64,000 bases of DNA. Source: Powellomyces hirtus (Eukaryota > Chytridiomycota > Chytridiomycetes > Spizellomycetales > Powellomycetaceae). Each line of letters begins with the position of its first letter. Within the stretch, counting starts at the first letter, position 1. The stretch spans positions 620,001-684,000 of the forward strand of contig JAHLKG010000001.1 of assembly GCA_025526995.1 (NCBI GenBank). Direction: 5' to 3'. Of this stretch, positions 49,745-60,853 are shown piece after piece. A program made the translations under genes and the position numbers. The notes under the pieces were generated by a model. It was not told the origin of the DNA, searched no databases, and saw nothing but the letters and a program-made list of their open reading frames with translations.

Positions 49745-50296
49745 TGTGCTTAAAATTAGAATCTTTCCCTTAGAGCAGAATGGTATATGCGTCCAACCCA
49801 AGGACCCAGTGTATTTGGAGCGTTTTCATGCACCCACGGATATTGCAAATGGGCAATTGAGAAATGGAGTAACCAACCTTTCTTCTGAACAATGGGTTTG
49901 ATTTACTGGCTGCGCACACGCGTCGCCACCAAGTGTGTCGCGATACTTTCATGTCATTTCCTGAAGATGCCCGAGCAAGCAGGTTCCATACATCGCGGAC
50001 AGGCTCCCGTTAGCTCTGGCGGAATTCTACCGTGATGCCAGAAGCGGTTTATAGTTAGCATGTCCTGGGGCGAAACGGTGAAGTTCACTACATGGAGCAA
50101 AGGTTTTAATCTGGAGTTCTGGTCTTGATGCGCTATTCCTGGGCTGGATTTCATATCCGGCTTTTAAGGTTGCGCTTATCTGGCGTGTGAGGTGTTTCTC
50201 AGAGAATCTGACCACACACAACAACTTCAAGTCTTCTTTCTTTTGCCAACGCCGGAAGAACCCTTATCGCCTCTTGTCAACGTCAGGCTGGGCAGA
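49745..50296. other. intergenic between dynactin and F-box genes
   Basis: About 550 bp between divergent genes, so it carries both promoters. The + strand frame is open from about 50192 but has no ATG before 50297. Nothing else seen. Confidence 0.35.
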
Positions 50297-50989
50297 ATGT
50301 TCAACAATCTTCCTGAAGAGCTCAAATGCTACCTCCTCCGATTTGTACCATTTCCCTCTCTGCTCATGCTGCACAATGTGAACCACCAGTGGCGACGTCT
50401 GACGGTTCCCCGCCTAGATATCTACTGGCAGAAAGCATCAGCTACGATAACAGTCGACTGCGGGAGATCGCATCCAGCCCTAATCGAAATGACCCTCAGC
50501 CCCCCCGCTCCATCCGGGCGAGGCCTCAAACCGGTCAATTCCGTCAACTACGAACCGACAGCAGCGCGAATACTTGGTCCAAATCATTATCAGATTCGAG
50601 ACCACGATGTGAAATACCGGTTGCTCAAGCTCTCCTTCACATTCGGCGGTCAATTTGATCAATGCCCCCAATACAAGCATGAGCTGATGCTTGACAGCCC
50701 AGTGTTTCTGCAATTCCGGCAAGCGCTAATCCAACTAGGAGCGGAGAATTCATGGGCTTTGATATATGAGCTCAATGCGTTCCGAAGTGGCCATGCAGAC
50801 GCCCATTTCCGCCCATGGCTTCTCAGTGGTCTGACGAGGGACGACATCATAAAGCAGGACACAATGACCAGATTTTTTGTTCCTCGGACGCTGCGAGTGT
50901 CTTACAGTTTACTCGCAAACATTGCGCTGGTGCAGCAGGACGTGATTACGAGGAGAATCAAAGGTTCCCATCATAGTCTGATAGAATAA
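50297..50989 (+). CDS. small F-box protein
   Basis: A 230-residue, single-exon protein. The F-box is at the very N-terminus: NNLPEELKCYLLRFVPFPSL followed by LHNVNHQWRRLTVPRLD, with the usual LP..L.......L and final W/L positions. The rest is a mixed alpha/beta region (VKYRLLKLSFTFGGQFDQC, LQFRQALIQLGAENSWALIY) without WD40 or LRR repeats. It presumably recruits a substrate to an SCF ubiquitin ligase; the target is unknown. The ATG at 50297 is the first in the frame. It shows no close similarity to the larger F-box protein at 17.3 kb beyond the F-box itself. Confidence 0.65.
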   Translation: MFNNLPEELKCYLLRFVPFPSLLMLHNVNHQWRRLTVPRLDIYWQKASATITVDCGRSHPALIEMTLSPPAPSGRGLKPVNSVNYEPTAARILGPNHYQIRDHDVKYRLLKLSFTFGGQFDQCPQYKHELMLDSPVFLQFRQALIQLGAENSWALIYELNAFRSGHADAHFRPWLLSGLTRDDIIKQDTMTRFFVPRTLRVSYSLLANIALVQQDVITRRIKGSHHSLIE

Positions 50990-51789
50990 TAGATGACTTG
51001 TCAGCGGTCGCCTACATACATTGCATTACGCCCGGAGAACCTCATCAGCAAAGCAGTGCGGCCGACCTTCCCGCATCTCGCAAACGTAAAAACTCCGCTT
51101 GCTGACTCATCAACGAACGTGCTTCGAAGTGGTACATGATCTCCATCAATATATGTCGCTTCTGCAGATTTGCGTAAACTTCAGGTGATGACATGCAACA
51201 CTTGCGACCCAATCAGTTGTTGGAGCTACATAATTTTGTGCATGGGAGCAGTATCTGCCCTGCTGTACAACAAATGGCGGCACTGATGCCATTTGTCCGT
51301 GTTCCTCAGTGCGATAAGATCGACGAAAACTATTGCTGTAACCATTCTTTGACCCAAAATGAATCCAAATCACCTGATGGGCATTCTTCCTACTTGTATA
51401 CATCCATGCAGCATCTTGTGCACAAGAAACATGACTCGGCCACTTAGAAAATCCTGCCAACTTTGCGCGGTAGTCCTTGTACGTAGCCAGCCTGCCCCTA
51501 AAAGAAATTGAGGTGGACAAAAATACCTATCTATTAGTTCGAGTAAGGAGTGCGCCTTAAAGCATTCACTTGCGTGACTGGGCGACAGGAAGTCGTCACA
51601 TTCGTGGAACTTGGCCGTGCTAACCCGTTTTTGAAAGTCGAGCCACTGAGTCGCTGTCCTGTTTTACGGAGAATTTCCAGAAAGAAAAGGAAAACCTTCC
51701 AAAGCGACAACTCGTGGGAGGAGGCTACGCGTCAAAACGCTTACGCTAATCTTGCGCCAACTCCGTCTTTCGGCCCTTGCCCGTGGCCA
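50990..51789. other. intergenic before the formin gene
   Basis: About 800 bp. The frame into the formin N-terminus is open from about 51550 without an ATG, so part of this may be an upstream exon or the 5' leader. No other gene is supported. Confidence 0.35.
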
Positions 51790-54700
51790 ATGACACCGGC
51801 TGTCAACATGACTACAATACAGCCTTCCCAAGGCGCCATTGACTTGAGGCGAAGCACCTCGGGTTTAGAGCTCAGAAGGAAAACCTCTACCTCACGCTCA
51901 GGGCTCCAAGGAAAGCAAATGTCAGGGGACGTCCTCAACAACGACCGGACGTCAAGTCCCTTGGCCCCGCCCAGCAGAGACATGGGGCCCAGAGGAGACG
52001 GTGTGTCTGCTTCCGCAGCGATGGGATTTTCTGCCCCAGCAACAGCTTCGCCTTCGGATGTCCCTATTCCACCAGAAGACGAGATTGAAACGATGTTGGA
52101 CCTTCTGATGGTAGCGTTCTAGAATAGCGTTCTACTGTTCAACCCATGGAACCATAAGCTGATTTTTCTGGTCCTGGCAACTTGTAGGAAGACCTGAATC
52201 TGACAGAGGACAAGAAGCAGGTTCTGCGCATGCTTCCTACGGATCGAAAATGGATCATGCTCCAGCAACATCTTGGAGAGCGATATCGGGATGGCGCCTC
52301 GCGCGACATGCAACAAGATTTGGAGCTTCAGCGGTTAAGAGATAGCCCTGACAAAAAACTATTGACCGATCTGGTGGTCTCCCTTCGATCACGACCCATT
52401 CGATGGATAAGCAACTTCATTGAAAACGGCGGCCTGAACATCTTGCTCGAAAACTTGGGCGACTTGGGAAGACAAAATCGGTGTGTGCATTATGGAAGTT
52501 AAGATGTGACATTAACCACCGCTGACACACTAGCTAGGCACGATGAGTTTGAGGAGCTTTACATCAAGTGCTTGAAGTCGTTGATGAACAACAAAGTCAG
52601 TCTCTTGGACTTCCGCATGCGACATTATCAACGCGCTTATTGAAGGGTTTCTTTCTAGATAGGATTGTCAGCGGTTCTCGACAGTGAGGGTGCTCTGGAC
52701 ATTATTGCGCTGTCCCTTCAATCGCCGTCTCCGAAGACAAAGGCGTTGGTGTTAGAGATCATTGGGGCTGTATGTCTGATACCCGGTGGCCACCAGTTTG
52801 TACTTGAGGGTATGGACAAGCTGTGTGCTCAGGCGAAGACACGCTTTCGATTCGAATTGGTCGTCTATACACTGTGGCAGAGCTGCCAAGGCATGACGCC
52901 CCACGACAAAGACCTTCAGGTATACGTCGCGTACATGGCCAACATTTGTGATTGTTGCATTGTTACTCATTCGCATTTTCCAGGTAGCCAGTATGTCCTT
53001 CATCAACGCCGTAATCTGCGGCGGGGCTGGATATAACCTCGAGTTCCGGATGCACATGCGCTACGAGTTTTTGCATCTTGGCCTCACTCGTTTGATTGAC
53101 GTAAGAAACTGAAGCGGCCGCATTCCACATCGGTGGATTCTCACACTAAGAAATCGGTCAATTCCAAATTTGAAGTGCATAGGAGATCTGGAGAATGAAC
53201 TCTTACAAACGCAAATTGACGTGTGGGTTGCAGGACTCGAAGCGGACGAAGAGGAAATTCTTGCCAAAATGGATGCAGCTGAGGATGTGGATTGGGACAA
53301 TGCGGAAGAGGCGGCCGTTGTGCTCGCGGATGCCATGAAGTTTTCGACGTGCTTTGCGCCATACATTTCCATATTGAAGCACATGTTCCTCCTGCCCGCC
53401 AATCCCTTTCAGAGGTACGCTTGGGCTTTCATTCCTTGCTTTTGGTTTATGTCTAAATTGGTTTAACCCACAGAATGAAATATATGTTTATAATTGACAA
53501 GGCCGTGCAACAGATTGTGTTACAACGAGATTCCGAAGATCCAGATCCAGCTGCCAGACTGGTTGACCTCGATGTGCGTGCTATGGTAGCTGAACTTGTG
53601 GATACCGACAAGATTCGTGACCAAGAGGACAAGTTCCGGAAGCAAATCGAGAAAAGCAAAAGGCTCGAAAAGGAAATTGAAACTCTGAAAGCTGAGGGGC
53701 CAAGTGAGCATTCATCGTTTATCCAAGGTGACTTCCCGGCGCCTACTCATACATTCACACTTTCTGAAGGCGCTCCAGGAACGTCAATAACCGGATCTGA
53801 AGACGCGAAGCAAGTCACTTTGCAACTCGCGGCAGCTAAACGAGAGATCGCCGAACTCGAAAATCTGCTAAAACAGAGGGTGGGCAGTCTGGAAGGCGGA
53901 TCAGAGTGGCTGGAGCGCATAGAAAAGGCCTTGTTGGCCGAAACTATTGCGACACAGGTATGATTCTATTGGTATTAGAGACTCTGAAAGCTGCTGATCA
54001 TTGGGAACTCACGCACCGCAGAGCTCGAGTATACCATCGGCTGGTCCACCACCACCACCGCCTCCTCCCATAGGAGGTGGCCCCCCACCACCACCGCCTC
54101 CTCCTTTCACTCCGGGCGGCCCACCCCCGCCTCCACCTCCGCCAATGCCAGGGGGAGGCCCACCACCGCCTCCTCCTCCTCCGGGAATGGGAGGCCCACC
54201 ACCACCACCACCGCCTCCGGGAATGGGAGGTCCTCCGCCACCACCACCTCCCCCAGGAATGGGAGGCCCACCGCCACCACCACCTCCCCCAGGAATGGGA
54301 GGCCCACCGCCACCACCACCTTCTCCCGGAATGGGAGGCCCTCCACCACCGCCTCCTCCTGGTGGGGGACCGCCACCTCCTCCCGGACCACCTCCACCTC
54401 CAGGAATGCGCGCCCCTGGACCACCCCCGCCACCAGGACGAGGATTTGGTGGTCCACCTGTGCCTGCCGGACCACCCCCGAAGTCCACAAACATGGCTTC
54501 AAAACCGCTGAAATCATTCAATTGGACGAAAATGCCAAACATGAAGGTCAAAGACACGGTATGGGGCAAATTGGACGATGGAGAGATCCATGCGATGCTG
54601 AAGGACGAGGAGTACAAAGAGTTTGAAGACCTGTTCGCAGCGCGCGACGTCAAGAGCCTCAAGTCTGAAAGCAATGGGGCGCTTGGTGGAAGTCAAGAAA

Positions 54701-56306
54701 GCATTGGCGTGAAGGAAATTGCGTTTTTGGACGCCAAACGATCACAAGGATGCAACATTGTCCTGAAAGCGATCAAGCTTGACGCGCAGACCATCAAGCA
54801 AGCAATCAACCGAGTTGACACTCAGATTCTCAACCGCGATGCTTTGACTGAGTTGATGAAGTTCATTCCGCAAGAGGATGAGCTTCGGATGCTTCAGGAA
54901 CATGCGGACCAGGTCGATCAACTGGCGAGCGCCGAGCGCTTTCTGTACGAGGTTTCCGAGATTACTTTGTACGAGCCAAAACTGAAGGCGATGCATTTCA
55001 AAACAAGCTTTGGGGAATTGCAAGACGACGTGGAGGCTTTGATCGCATGGCTGCTGGCAGCAAGTGAGGAGGTCGTAGGGAGCCAGAAATTTAAAGAATT
55101 GCTCAGGGTACGGTTTCGCTTGCGATTTGCCCGGCTCTTGTGAAACGGGTGAAGCTAATGTCTAGCATTTAGATCATTCTGGCGCTAGGAAACTATATGA
55201 ATACCGGGCAACGTGCTGGTGCATACGGATTCAAACTGAGTAGTATACTAAAGGTTGGGTCATATTAATATGTCGCATCTCCGCAGAAACAGAGCTGATG
55301 CCGTGCTTTTTGCAATTCGTCAGATGGGGGACACGAAATCCGTGGTGCAGAATCGTAAGCACACGTTGTTGCATTATCTGACCGAGCTTCTAGCAAAGAA
55401 GTTCCCGGATGTGGCCACCTTCCAGGATGAGCTAACGCATGTGGAACTTGGTGCAAAAGGTTTGTCCGTCTTGCTTGTCAAGGGCTACCATCCACTGTTG
55501 TATGAGCGATAACTGACAATATGTTGCCCGTCGTAGTTACGATACCACAAATTCGTACGACCCTGATGACAATACGTGAGAATATCACCCAATTGAAGAC
55601 ACTACTCGATACGATGGACAAGCAACAGGAGGACGAGGCGTCAAATAAGCGCATGTCTAGCGGCTCCGAGTTATCCACATCTGGAGACAAATTCAGGGAG
55701 TCAATGGGTGTCTTCTACGATCTGACCGATAAAGCGTACAAGGGTGCTCAGGAGCGCTTTCAGACAACAGAAAAGAAGTACGAGGCTGCGGTGCTTTTGT
55801 ATGGAGAAGACCCGAAAATCACCACGCCGGAAGAGTTCTTTGGTGTCTTCTGGCAGTTCATGCAGGCGTTTACCGTGGCCAAACTAGACAATGAACGAGC
55901 CGTGCAGAAGGTCATCGAGGCGGAGAAGAAGGAAAAAGAGAAAAGGGTAAGTCAGTGTGATGGATGACAGTTTCATGTGCTTGCATTGACTGGTGACGGA
56001 CGAGAGTAGGATCGAGAAGACCGCCGGCGCAAGAAACGCGAAGCACCAGCAAAGGAGCCCTCGAAAGCTGGCGAGCACCAAGACCAAGGTGGCCTCGATG
56101 ACCTTATCTCTGCCATCCGGACGGGTAAAGCATTTGGTTCGGGAGACTCGAGCGCTGCGAGACAAAGACGGGGTCGGGACGATCCAGCTGAGGGATCCAC
56201 CATTGTTTTTACGGACGAGAAACACAAACGTCCCGAGTCGGGAGGGACCACACGACGACGAGAAAACATGTCCGGTACCACAAGGGGATCAAAAGCCCTA
56301 TCATAA
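51790..56306 (+). CDS. BNI1: diaphanous-related formin (GBD-FH3-FH1-FH2-DAD)
   Basis: Nucleates and elongates unbranched actin filaments under Rho GTPase control. The N-terminal exon is Ser-rich. A splice gives [19 protein letters not shown] and [18 protein letters not shown], the GTPase-binding domain. FH3 follows: [40 protein letters not shown] and [16 protein letters not shown] coiled coil ([20 protein letters not shown]) precedes a huge FH1 of proline runs (54040-54490). FH2 begins [20 protein letters not shown] and includes [20 protein letters not shown]. The C-terminus, after an intron near 55950-56008, carries a [19 protein letters not shown], then RQRRGR. About ten exons. It is like Bni1/SepA in role; the DAD indicates autoinhibition. 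The ATG at 51790 is provisional; 51808 has a better context (AACATG). Confidence 0.9.
54165..54345 (+). repeat. 36 bp minisatellite in the formin FH1 coding region
   Basis: Five or so in-frame units, each encoding a run of prolines followed by GMGG. Adjacent units near 54235-54325 are almost identical in DNA, which indicates recent unequal crossing-over or slippage. The complementary strand is open throughout but encodes only glycine and proline runs. Confidence 0.85.
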
Positions 56307-57148
56307 CACTCCATATTCTATCCATCCCCGTTATATGTATAATAAAGAAAAAGTCTGTGGACCGTTTTGGTGGGATACGTGCGCCTGGGACACCCGGACT
56401 GACTGGACTGACTACTCGACAGCTCAACGAGCATTCTTAGATTGACGAGCATGCATGTGTTACATACATCTTACAAACATTTTGTTCCCTAGCATCACAA
56501 AGACTAACCCTCTGACGCTGCCACTATGTAGATTTGCCCGCAGGAGCACAAAATCCACTTTTTGTCAAAGAGCCATCCAACGCTAACGGAAGTGATGCGG
56601 TGGTTGGGTGTCACATTGGCACGAGTGAAAGATCTTGCTGTTAAGGCTTACGGTTTGAAGCCGGCGCAGGGCACAGATTGTTCTGCCGTGAAGAGTTCGA
56701 CAGTATCTACCTATCTATTGATAGGAATTTCTAGTGCCACTCACAAGGAAGATCTCGCGCGTGCAGCATCCCAGCAAGGCCAAGCACGCCATGTATATCA
56801 GGCTCTGGTCCTTGAAGTGACTTCAAACCCAGGAACCCCCAGCAGTGTCACCATCCCCAGGTTACTCCTCAGATCGCAGACCAGCCAGCCAAGCGCCCGA
56901 CACAAAGGCCCAGCCGGCGAAAAAAAAAAAGTTGAGCGACGGGTATACGGGCCGGCTCTACGTCACATGGCTGATTATGCAATTGTGATTAACTGGCCAG
57001 CCACCACAGTCGTTACTGTGTGTCATGGTTGAGAGAAGTCTCAGAAGGACCAAAAACGCTTGTGATAACGGAACGGCGATATCTACACTACTGACTTCCC
57101 ACTCGCCCCGCCGTCGATGGATCGCAAGTGACCTTCTGAGCAACCGCA
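56307..57148. other. intergenic between formin and histone deacetylase genes
   Basis: About 840 bp. A frame at about 56562-57032 opens with TTG rather than ATG and shows no domain. The stretch should hold the formin terminator and the deacetylase promoter. Confidence 0.4.
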
Positions 57149-58959
57149 ATGTCGAAGCGGAATTTCTATCAGTTTGACCACGATGCACGGAAGGACAAAG
57201 GGCCACCGGTTCCACCGAATGATGCCGAACTAGCGCTTTCCACAATAGGGCAGCACAGCAAACGGAAAGTTGCATATTTTTACCAAGAAGAAGCCTCGGC
57301 CTTCCACTATGGGTGTGTATGGTGCAAATAAATGCGACCCATTACAACCCTGAAGAGGCCCGAAGTGTGTCCTCACATTTACTGTCAGGGAAGGTCACCC
57401 CATGAAACCTGCTCGGCTAGCCTTGACACACAACCTCGTATTCGGTTACGGTCTGCACGAGAAAATGAACTGTTTTCGGAGTAGATGTGCAACCGACGAA
57501 GAGATTGCGCACTATCATAGTTCTGATTACATTGAGTTTCTTCAAAGGTTTGTTGTATCTGCGAACGAGGAAAGAGGTTGACCCGTGAGAACTCCATCTA
57601 ACATAATAAAAACGTGTCGCAGAGTCACACCGGATAATCGGCATCTATGGAGTCAGTGGATGACGAGATTTAATCTTGGAGTGGATGATTGTCCCATCTT
57701 TGACGGAGTATACGATTTCTGCCTGATGTATGCTGGTGCATCGCTGGATGCTGCCCGAAAGCTCTCAGCCGGCACTTCTGATATTGCTGTGAACTGGTCC
57801 GGTGGACTTCATCATGCCAAAAAATGGGAAGCATCTGGGTTCTGTTATGTGAATGACATTGTTCTTTCAATCCTAGAATTGTTGCGGTAAGAGGGATGAT
57901 TTGACTGTAGATTTTGTCGTCAAGAACTCAAGCTTTGCATTGTAGGGTACATCCGCGCATTGTCTACGTAGACATTGATGTTCATCATGGGGACGGGGTG
58001 CAAGAAGCGTTCTATAGATCAAATCGGGTCATGACGGTTTCATTTCATCGGTACGATGGAAGTTTCTTTCCTGGAACCGGAAACATAGATGAAAAGGGCG
58101 TTGGCGTGGGGAAGAATTATGCCATAAATGTTCCCCTGACGGAATCCGTGGACGACGACTCTTATGCGTACATCTTCCGTAATGTGATGAATGACGTGAT
58201 GGAATCGTTTCGACCCACCGCCATCGTCTTGCAATGTGGCGCGGACAGCTTGGCAAAGGATCGTTTAGGATGCTTCAACCTCAGCATTCGCGGTCATGGA
58301 GAATGTGTGAAGTTTATGAAGAACTTCAATATTCCCATGTTGGTACTAGGCGGAGGCGGCTACACGATTCGGAACGTCGCACGCGCTTGGACTTACGAAA
58401 CGAGCGTTCTGGTGGATCAAGTCCTGGACAACGATTTGCCAAACAATGCGTACATGAGTCATTTTGGTCCAGAATATGTGCTGCATACTCCCATCAAGGA
58501 TGTGAGTGCTGAAAATACGAATCCAAGGCAGAAGCTGGATTACATTCGGGAAAAGATCCGAGAATACCTACGAGGTGTTGAGCATGCTCCTAGTGTTCAA
58601 ATGCAAGAGATACCGTCTGGACTTGAAAAGCTGCATGAGAACGGCGATTGGATGGTACGATTGCAGGTTTATGCAGCCCCGTTACCTCTATCATGTTCGT
58701 CAATCTTTATTTCTCCACATCAGGCTGACAAAAATGCGGACATGTATGCGGATTTTCGAGAAGATATTGGGCTGTTTTCCGACACCAGAAACGAAAAGGA
58801 GCTGAATACCGCGGATGATCGCGAACACTACCAAGGCGAATTTGACCAAGACAGAGATTGGTTCGTCTCTTCTCCTCTTCCAGCGCACCAGCCGTGTTTC
58901 ATAACTTATGACGTCTTTCATCTAGGCCGGATGAGGAGGACGTCGACGTCAGCTTATAG
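57149..58959 (+). CDS. HOS2: class I histone deacetylase, Hos2/HDAC3 type
   Basis: Zinc-dependent lysine deacetylase, in yeast the catalytic subunit of the Set3 complex. The N-terminus extends about 35 residues before [16 protein letters not shown]. Exons then give [74 protein letters not shown] (catalytic His pair) and [18 protein letters not shown] (zinc ligands Asp and His). Further on come [38 protein letters not shown] and [26 protein letters not shown]- and NHAPSVQ-like positions favour HDAC3/Hos2 over Rpd3. Two late introns: one near 58665-58724, and one (GTTCGT...CTAG) joining DRDW to [10 protein letters not shown], stop at 58959. Reading through the last one would give an aberrant hydrophobic tail. 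About seven exons. Confidence 0.93.
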
Positions 58960-59108
58960 TGAGAAGAACATGTTTTATACATATATTTATATAATATACA
59001 TTGTGTAATGGATTATAAATGGGAAGAATGAGATGCATCTCAATTGAAGCATAATTCTATGGTCGGGCTCCGCCATCGGGCCATAACTGAGAATCAAGTT
59101 GGATCGCA

Positions 59109-60683
59109 TCAGTGCTCCGGTGCACTAGCCGGCGCGGCGACCGACTTGACGGGGATTGGGATTGGAAAGCGTTTGATAATTTTACCGGGTCCATTTCTGT
59201 CCCAAAATTCCCACAGTGTAGAAGTCAATTTTTCGGGCTCATCCTCCTGCCAGATCAAGCAACCGTAAGAATCATTTATGGGACAAACACCCCTTGCAAT
59301 CCATTTGCCTCACCTGGATAGTATGTCCTGATTCCGGATACAAGACAAGCTGATACTTGCCTTGCATTTGTCCAATGGTTAGTTCGGTATCAAGGCGATC
59401 CGTTCCTACGCAAATGAGGGAAACCTCAATATCCGTTGTGCGCTGCACCAATGCTCCAACAAATAACTACCTGCAAGAATTAGCAGGCGCGCGGCACGGG
59501 CGGAAAGGAACTTTTTCGACAACCCTTGGAACCACTCTAAATGCAAATGGGATGTCAGGAAACTCATTGATTTTCAGACGATTTAAGGCCGACATACCTT
59601 TCCAATGAACTTGAGATGCGTTCAGGTCCGCTCGCCATACCCAGGTTTTGGCCCCATCTTTATTTGTTGCTTCCTTGAGCTGAGACGGCACAGATATGCG
59701 AGCTGAATCTCGATTTTTGATAGTTCCAAGAGTACTAAATTGAACAGCAATGTTGAGAGGCTATCATTTGAAGAGTAAACGCATGGAACAAGCCGAAGGT
59801 ACCTCCAATCTACGGCTTCCCGAATCGAGGCGAAGGATGCTGGTCGATTCCGAAGATATACTTGCATATGAGCCAACGACTCCATTGCCGTCCCTGCCGC
59901 AAGCTTTTAGTTTTGATCGCAAGTTGCAACATGTCTCGACCTTAGCGCACCTTCTACAACGTCGATCACAACGACACCCAACAGAGATTTGAAGGCCTTT
60001 GATGCCGCCGCATCGACAACCACAGCCCCGCCCATACTGTTCGGCAGATACGTCAGTATCATCAAGCCAAGCCAGTTTATGGCGCACTGTCTTACCTGTG
60101 TCCTACGAGGATAATGTCGGCAGGGAGCGTCTCATATAGGACGTCAAGGATGTTTACGAGGTCGCCCGACAATCGGGTCAGAGAAAGGTCCGAGTCGTCA
60201 TCGGTTTGGGTAGCGCCTGAAAGATTGAGGAGGAAAGAGCCAATGATAAGGAAAGAGCAATGAACCTATAATTGTTCAGTAGAAGTGCAGGCTGACCGTG
60301 GCCTCTGCAATCATAGCAAAGCACAGAACACGGCTGGCTGCGGTTCTTCAACAATTTGGCAACGAGGGCCCAGGAAAGAGACGTGTGTCCCGCGCCGTGA
60401 TGAAAAATGAATAGCGGACCGCTTGAGGCGAAGTTTTGGTAAACACGGAAGGTTCCATTTGACGCAGGCACCGTGACATCGTGGGTCGAGTCAAAGTACG
60501 TTGCAATTGACGGTGCCTCGGCGCCGCTGTGGAGGCGTGTAACGTGAGTGACAAGATTTGAAATGCGCAAACTGTGTGCTTGAACACTCACCATGGAGGA
60601 AGAGTTTCCGAACTTTTTCCAGAAGAGCCGCCGATAAGTGAGGATTGGGAGGTCGAGTGAGGTCGTGGTGGTTTGCGGAACAT
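59109..60683 (-). CDS. PPE1: protein phosphatase methylesterase 1
   Basis: Removes the C-terminal methyl ester of the PP2A catalytic subunit. Exon 1 (from 60683, [15 protein letters not shown]) joins by a GTGAGT donor to [19 protein letters not shown]. Then come [28 protein letters not shown], a spliced [20 protein letters not shown] (nucleophile Ser in GHSMGG), [48 protein letters not shown], and [19 protein letters not shown]. The catalytic His lies in YPESGHTIQ, followed across an intron by [18 protein letters not shown]. The protein ends ...APASAPEH at 59109. About eight exons. The family's QMQGKFQ and GHTIQ/GHAVHEDAP blocks make this specific rather than a general hydrolase. Confidence 0.9.
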
Positions 60684-60853
60684 AGTTTTATCACACCAAA
60701 TGGGTTCGTCGTTGACGGGTAGTTTCCGCCCGCGTGAGCGACTTTCATGACAGCCAAGCCACACAACGCGTCATTTGGAGTGGCTGTGAAGTTCATTCAA
60801 TTAAATACAAGGCTGTCCGAGATTTCCCCCCAAATAACCCCCCCCACAAGTAC
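60684..60853. promoter_or_regulatory. shared promoter of PPE1 and the helical-protein gene
   Basis: About 170 bp between divergent start codons, so both promoters must overlap here. It contains a run of C residues near 60838-60846 and no clear TATA box. Confidence 0.45.

Noticed and set aside
54009..54674. Long glycine- and proline-rich open frame on the minus strand opposite the formin FH1
   Set aside because: It is the reverse complement of the proline repeat and has no composition or start consistent with a gene.
56562..57032. 157-codon plus-strand frame between formin and deacetylase
   Set aside because: It opens with TTG, has low-complexity basic content and matches no family.
58922..59008. 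Read-through C-terminus of the histone deacetylase ending in a Tyr/Ile-rich tail
   Set aside because: An intron ending CTAG at 58925 gives an acidic end typical of the family and stops at 58959, so the read-through is unlikely.
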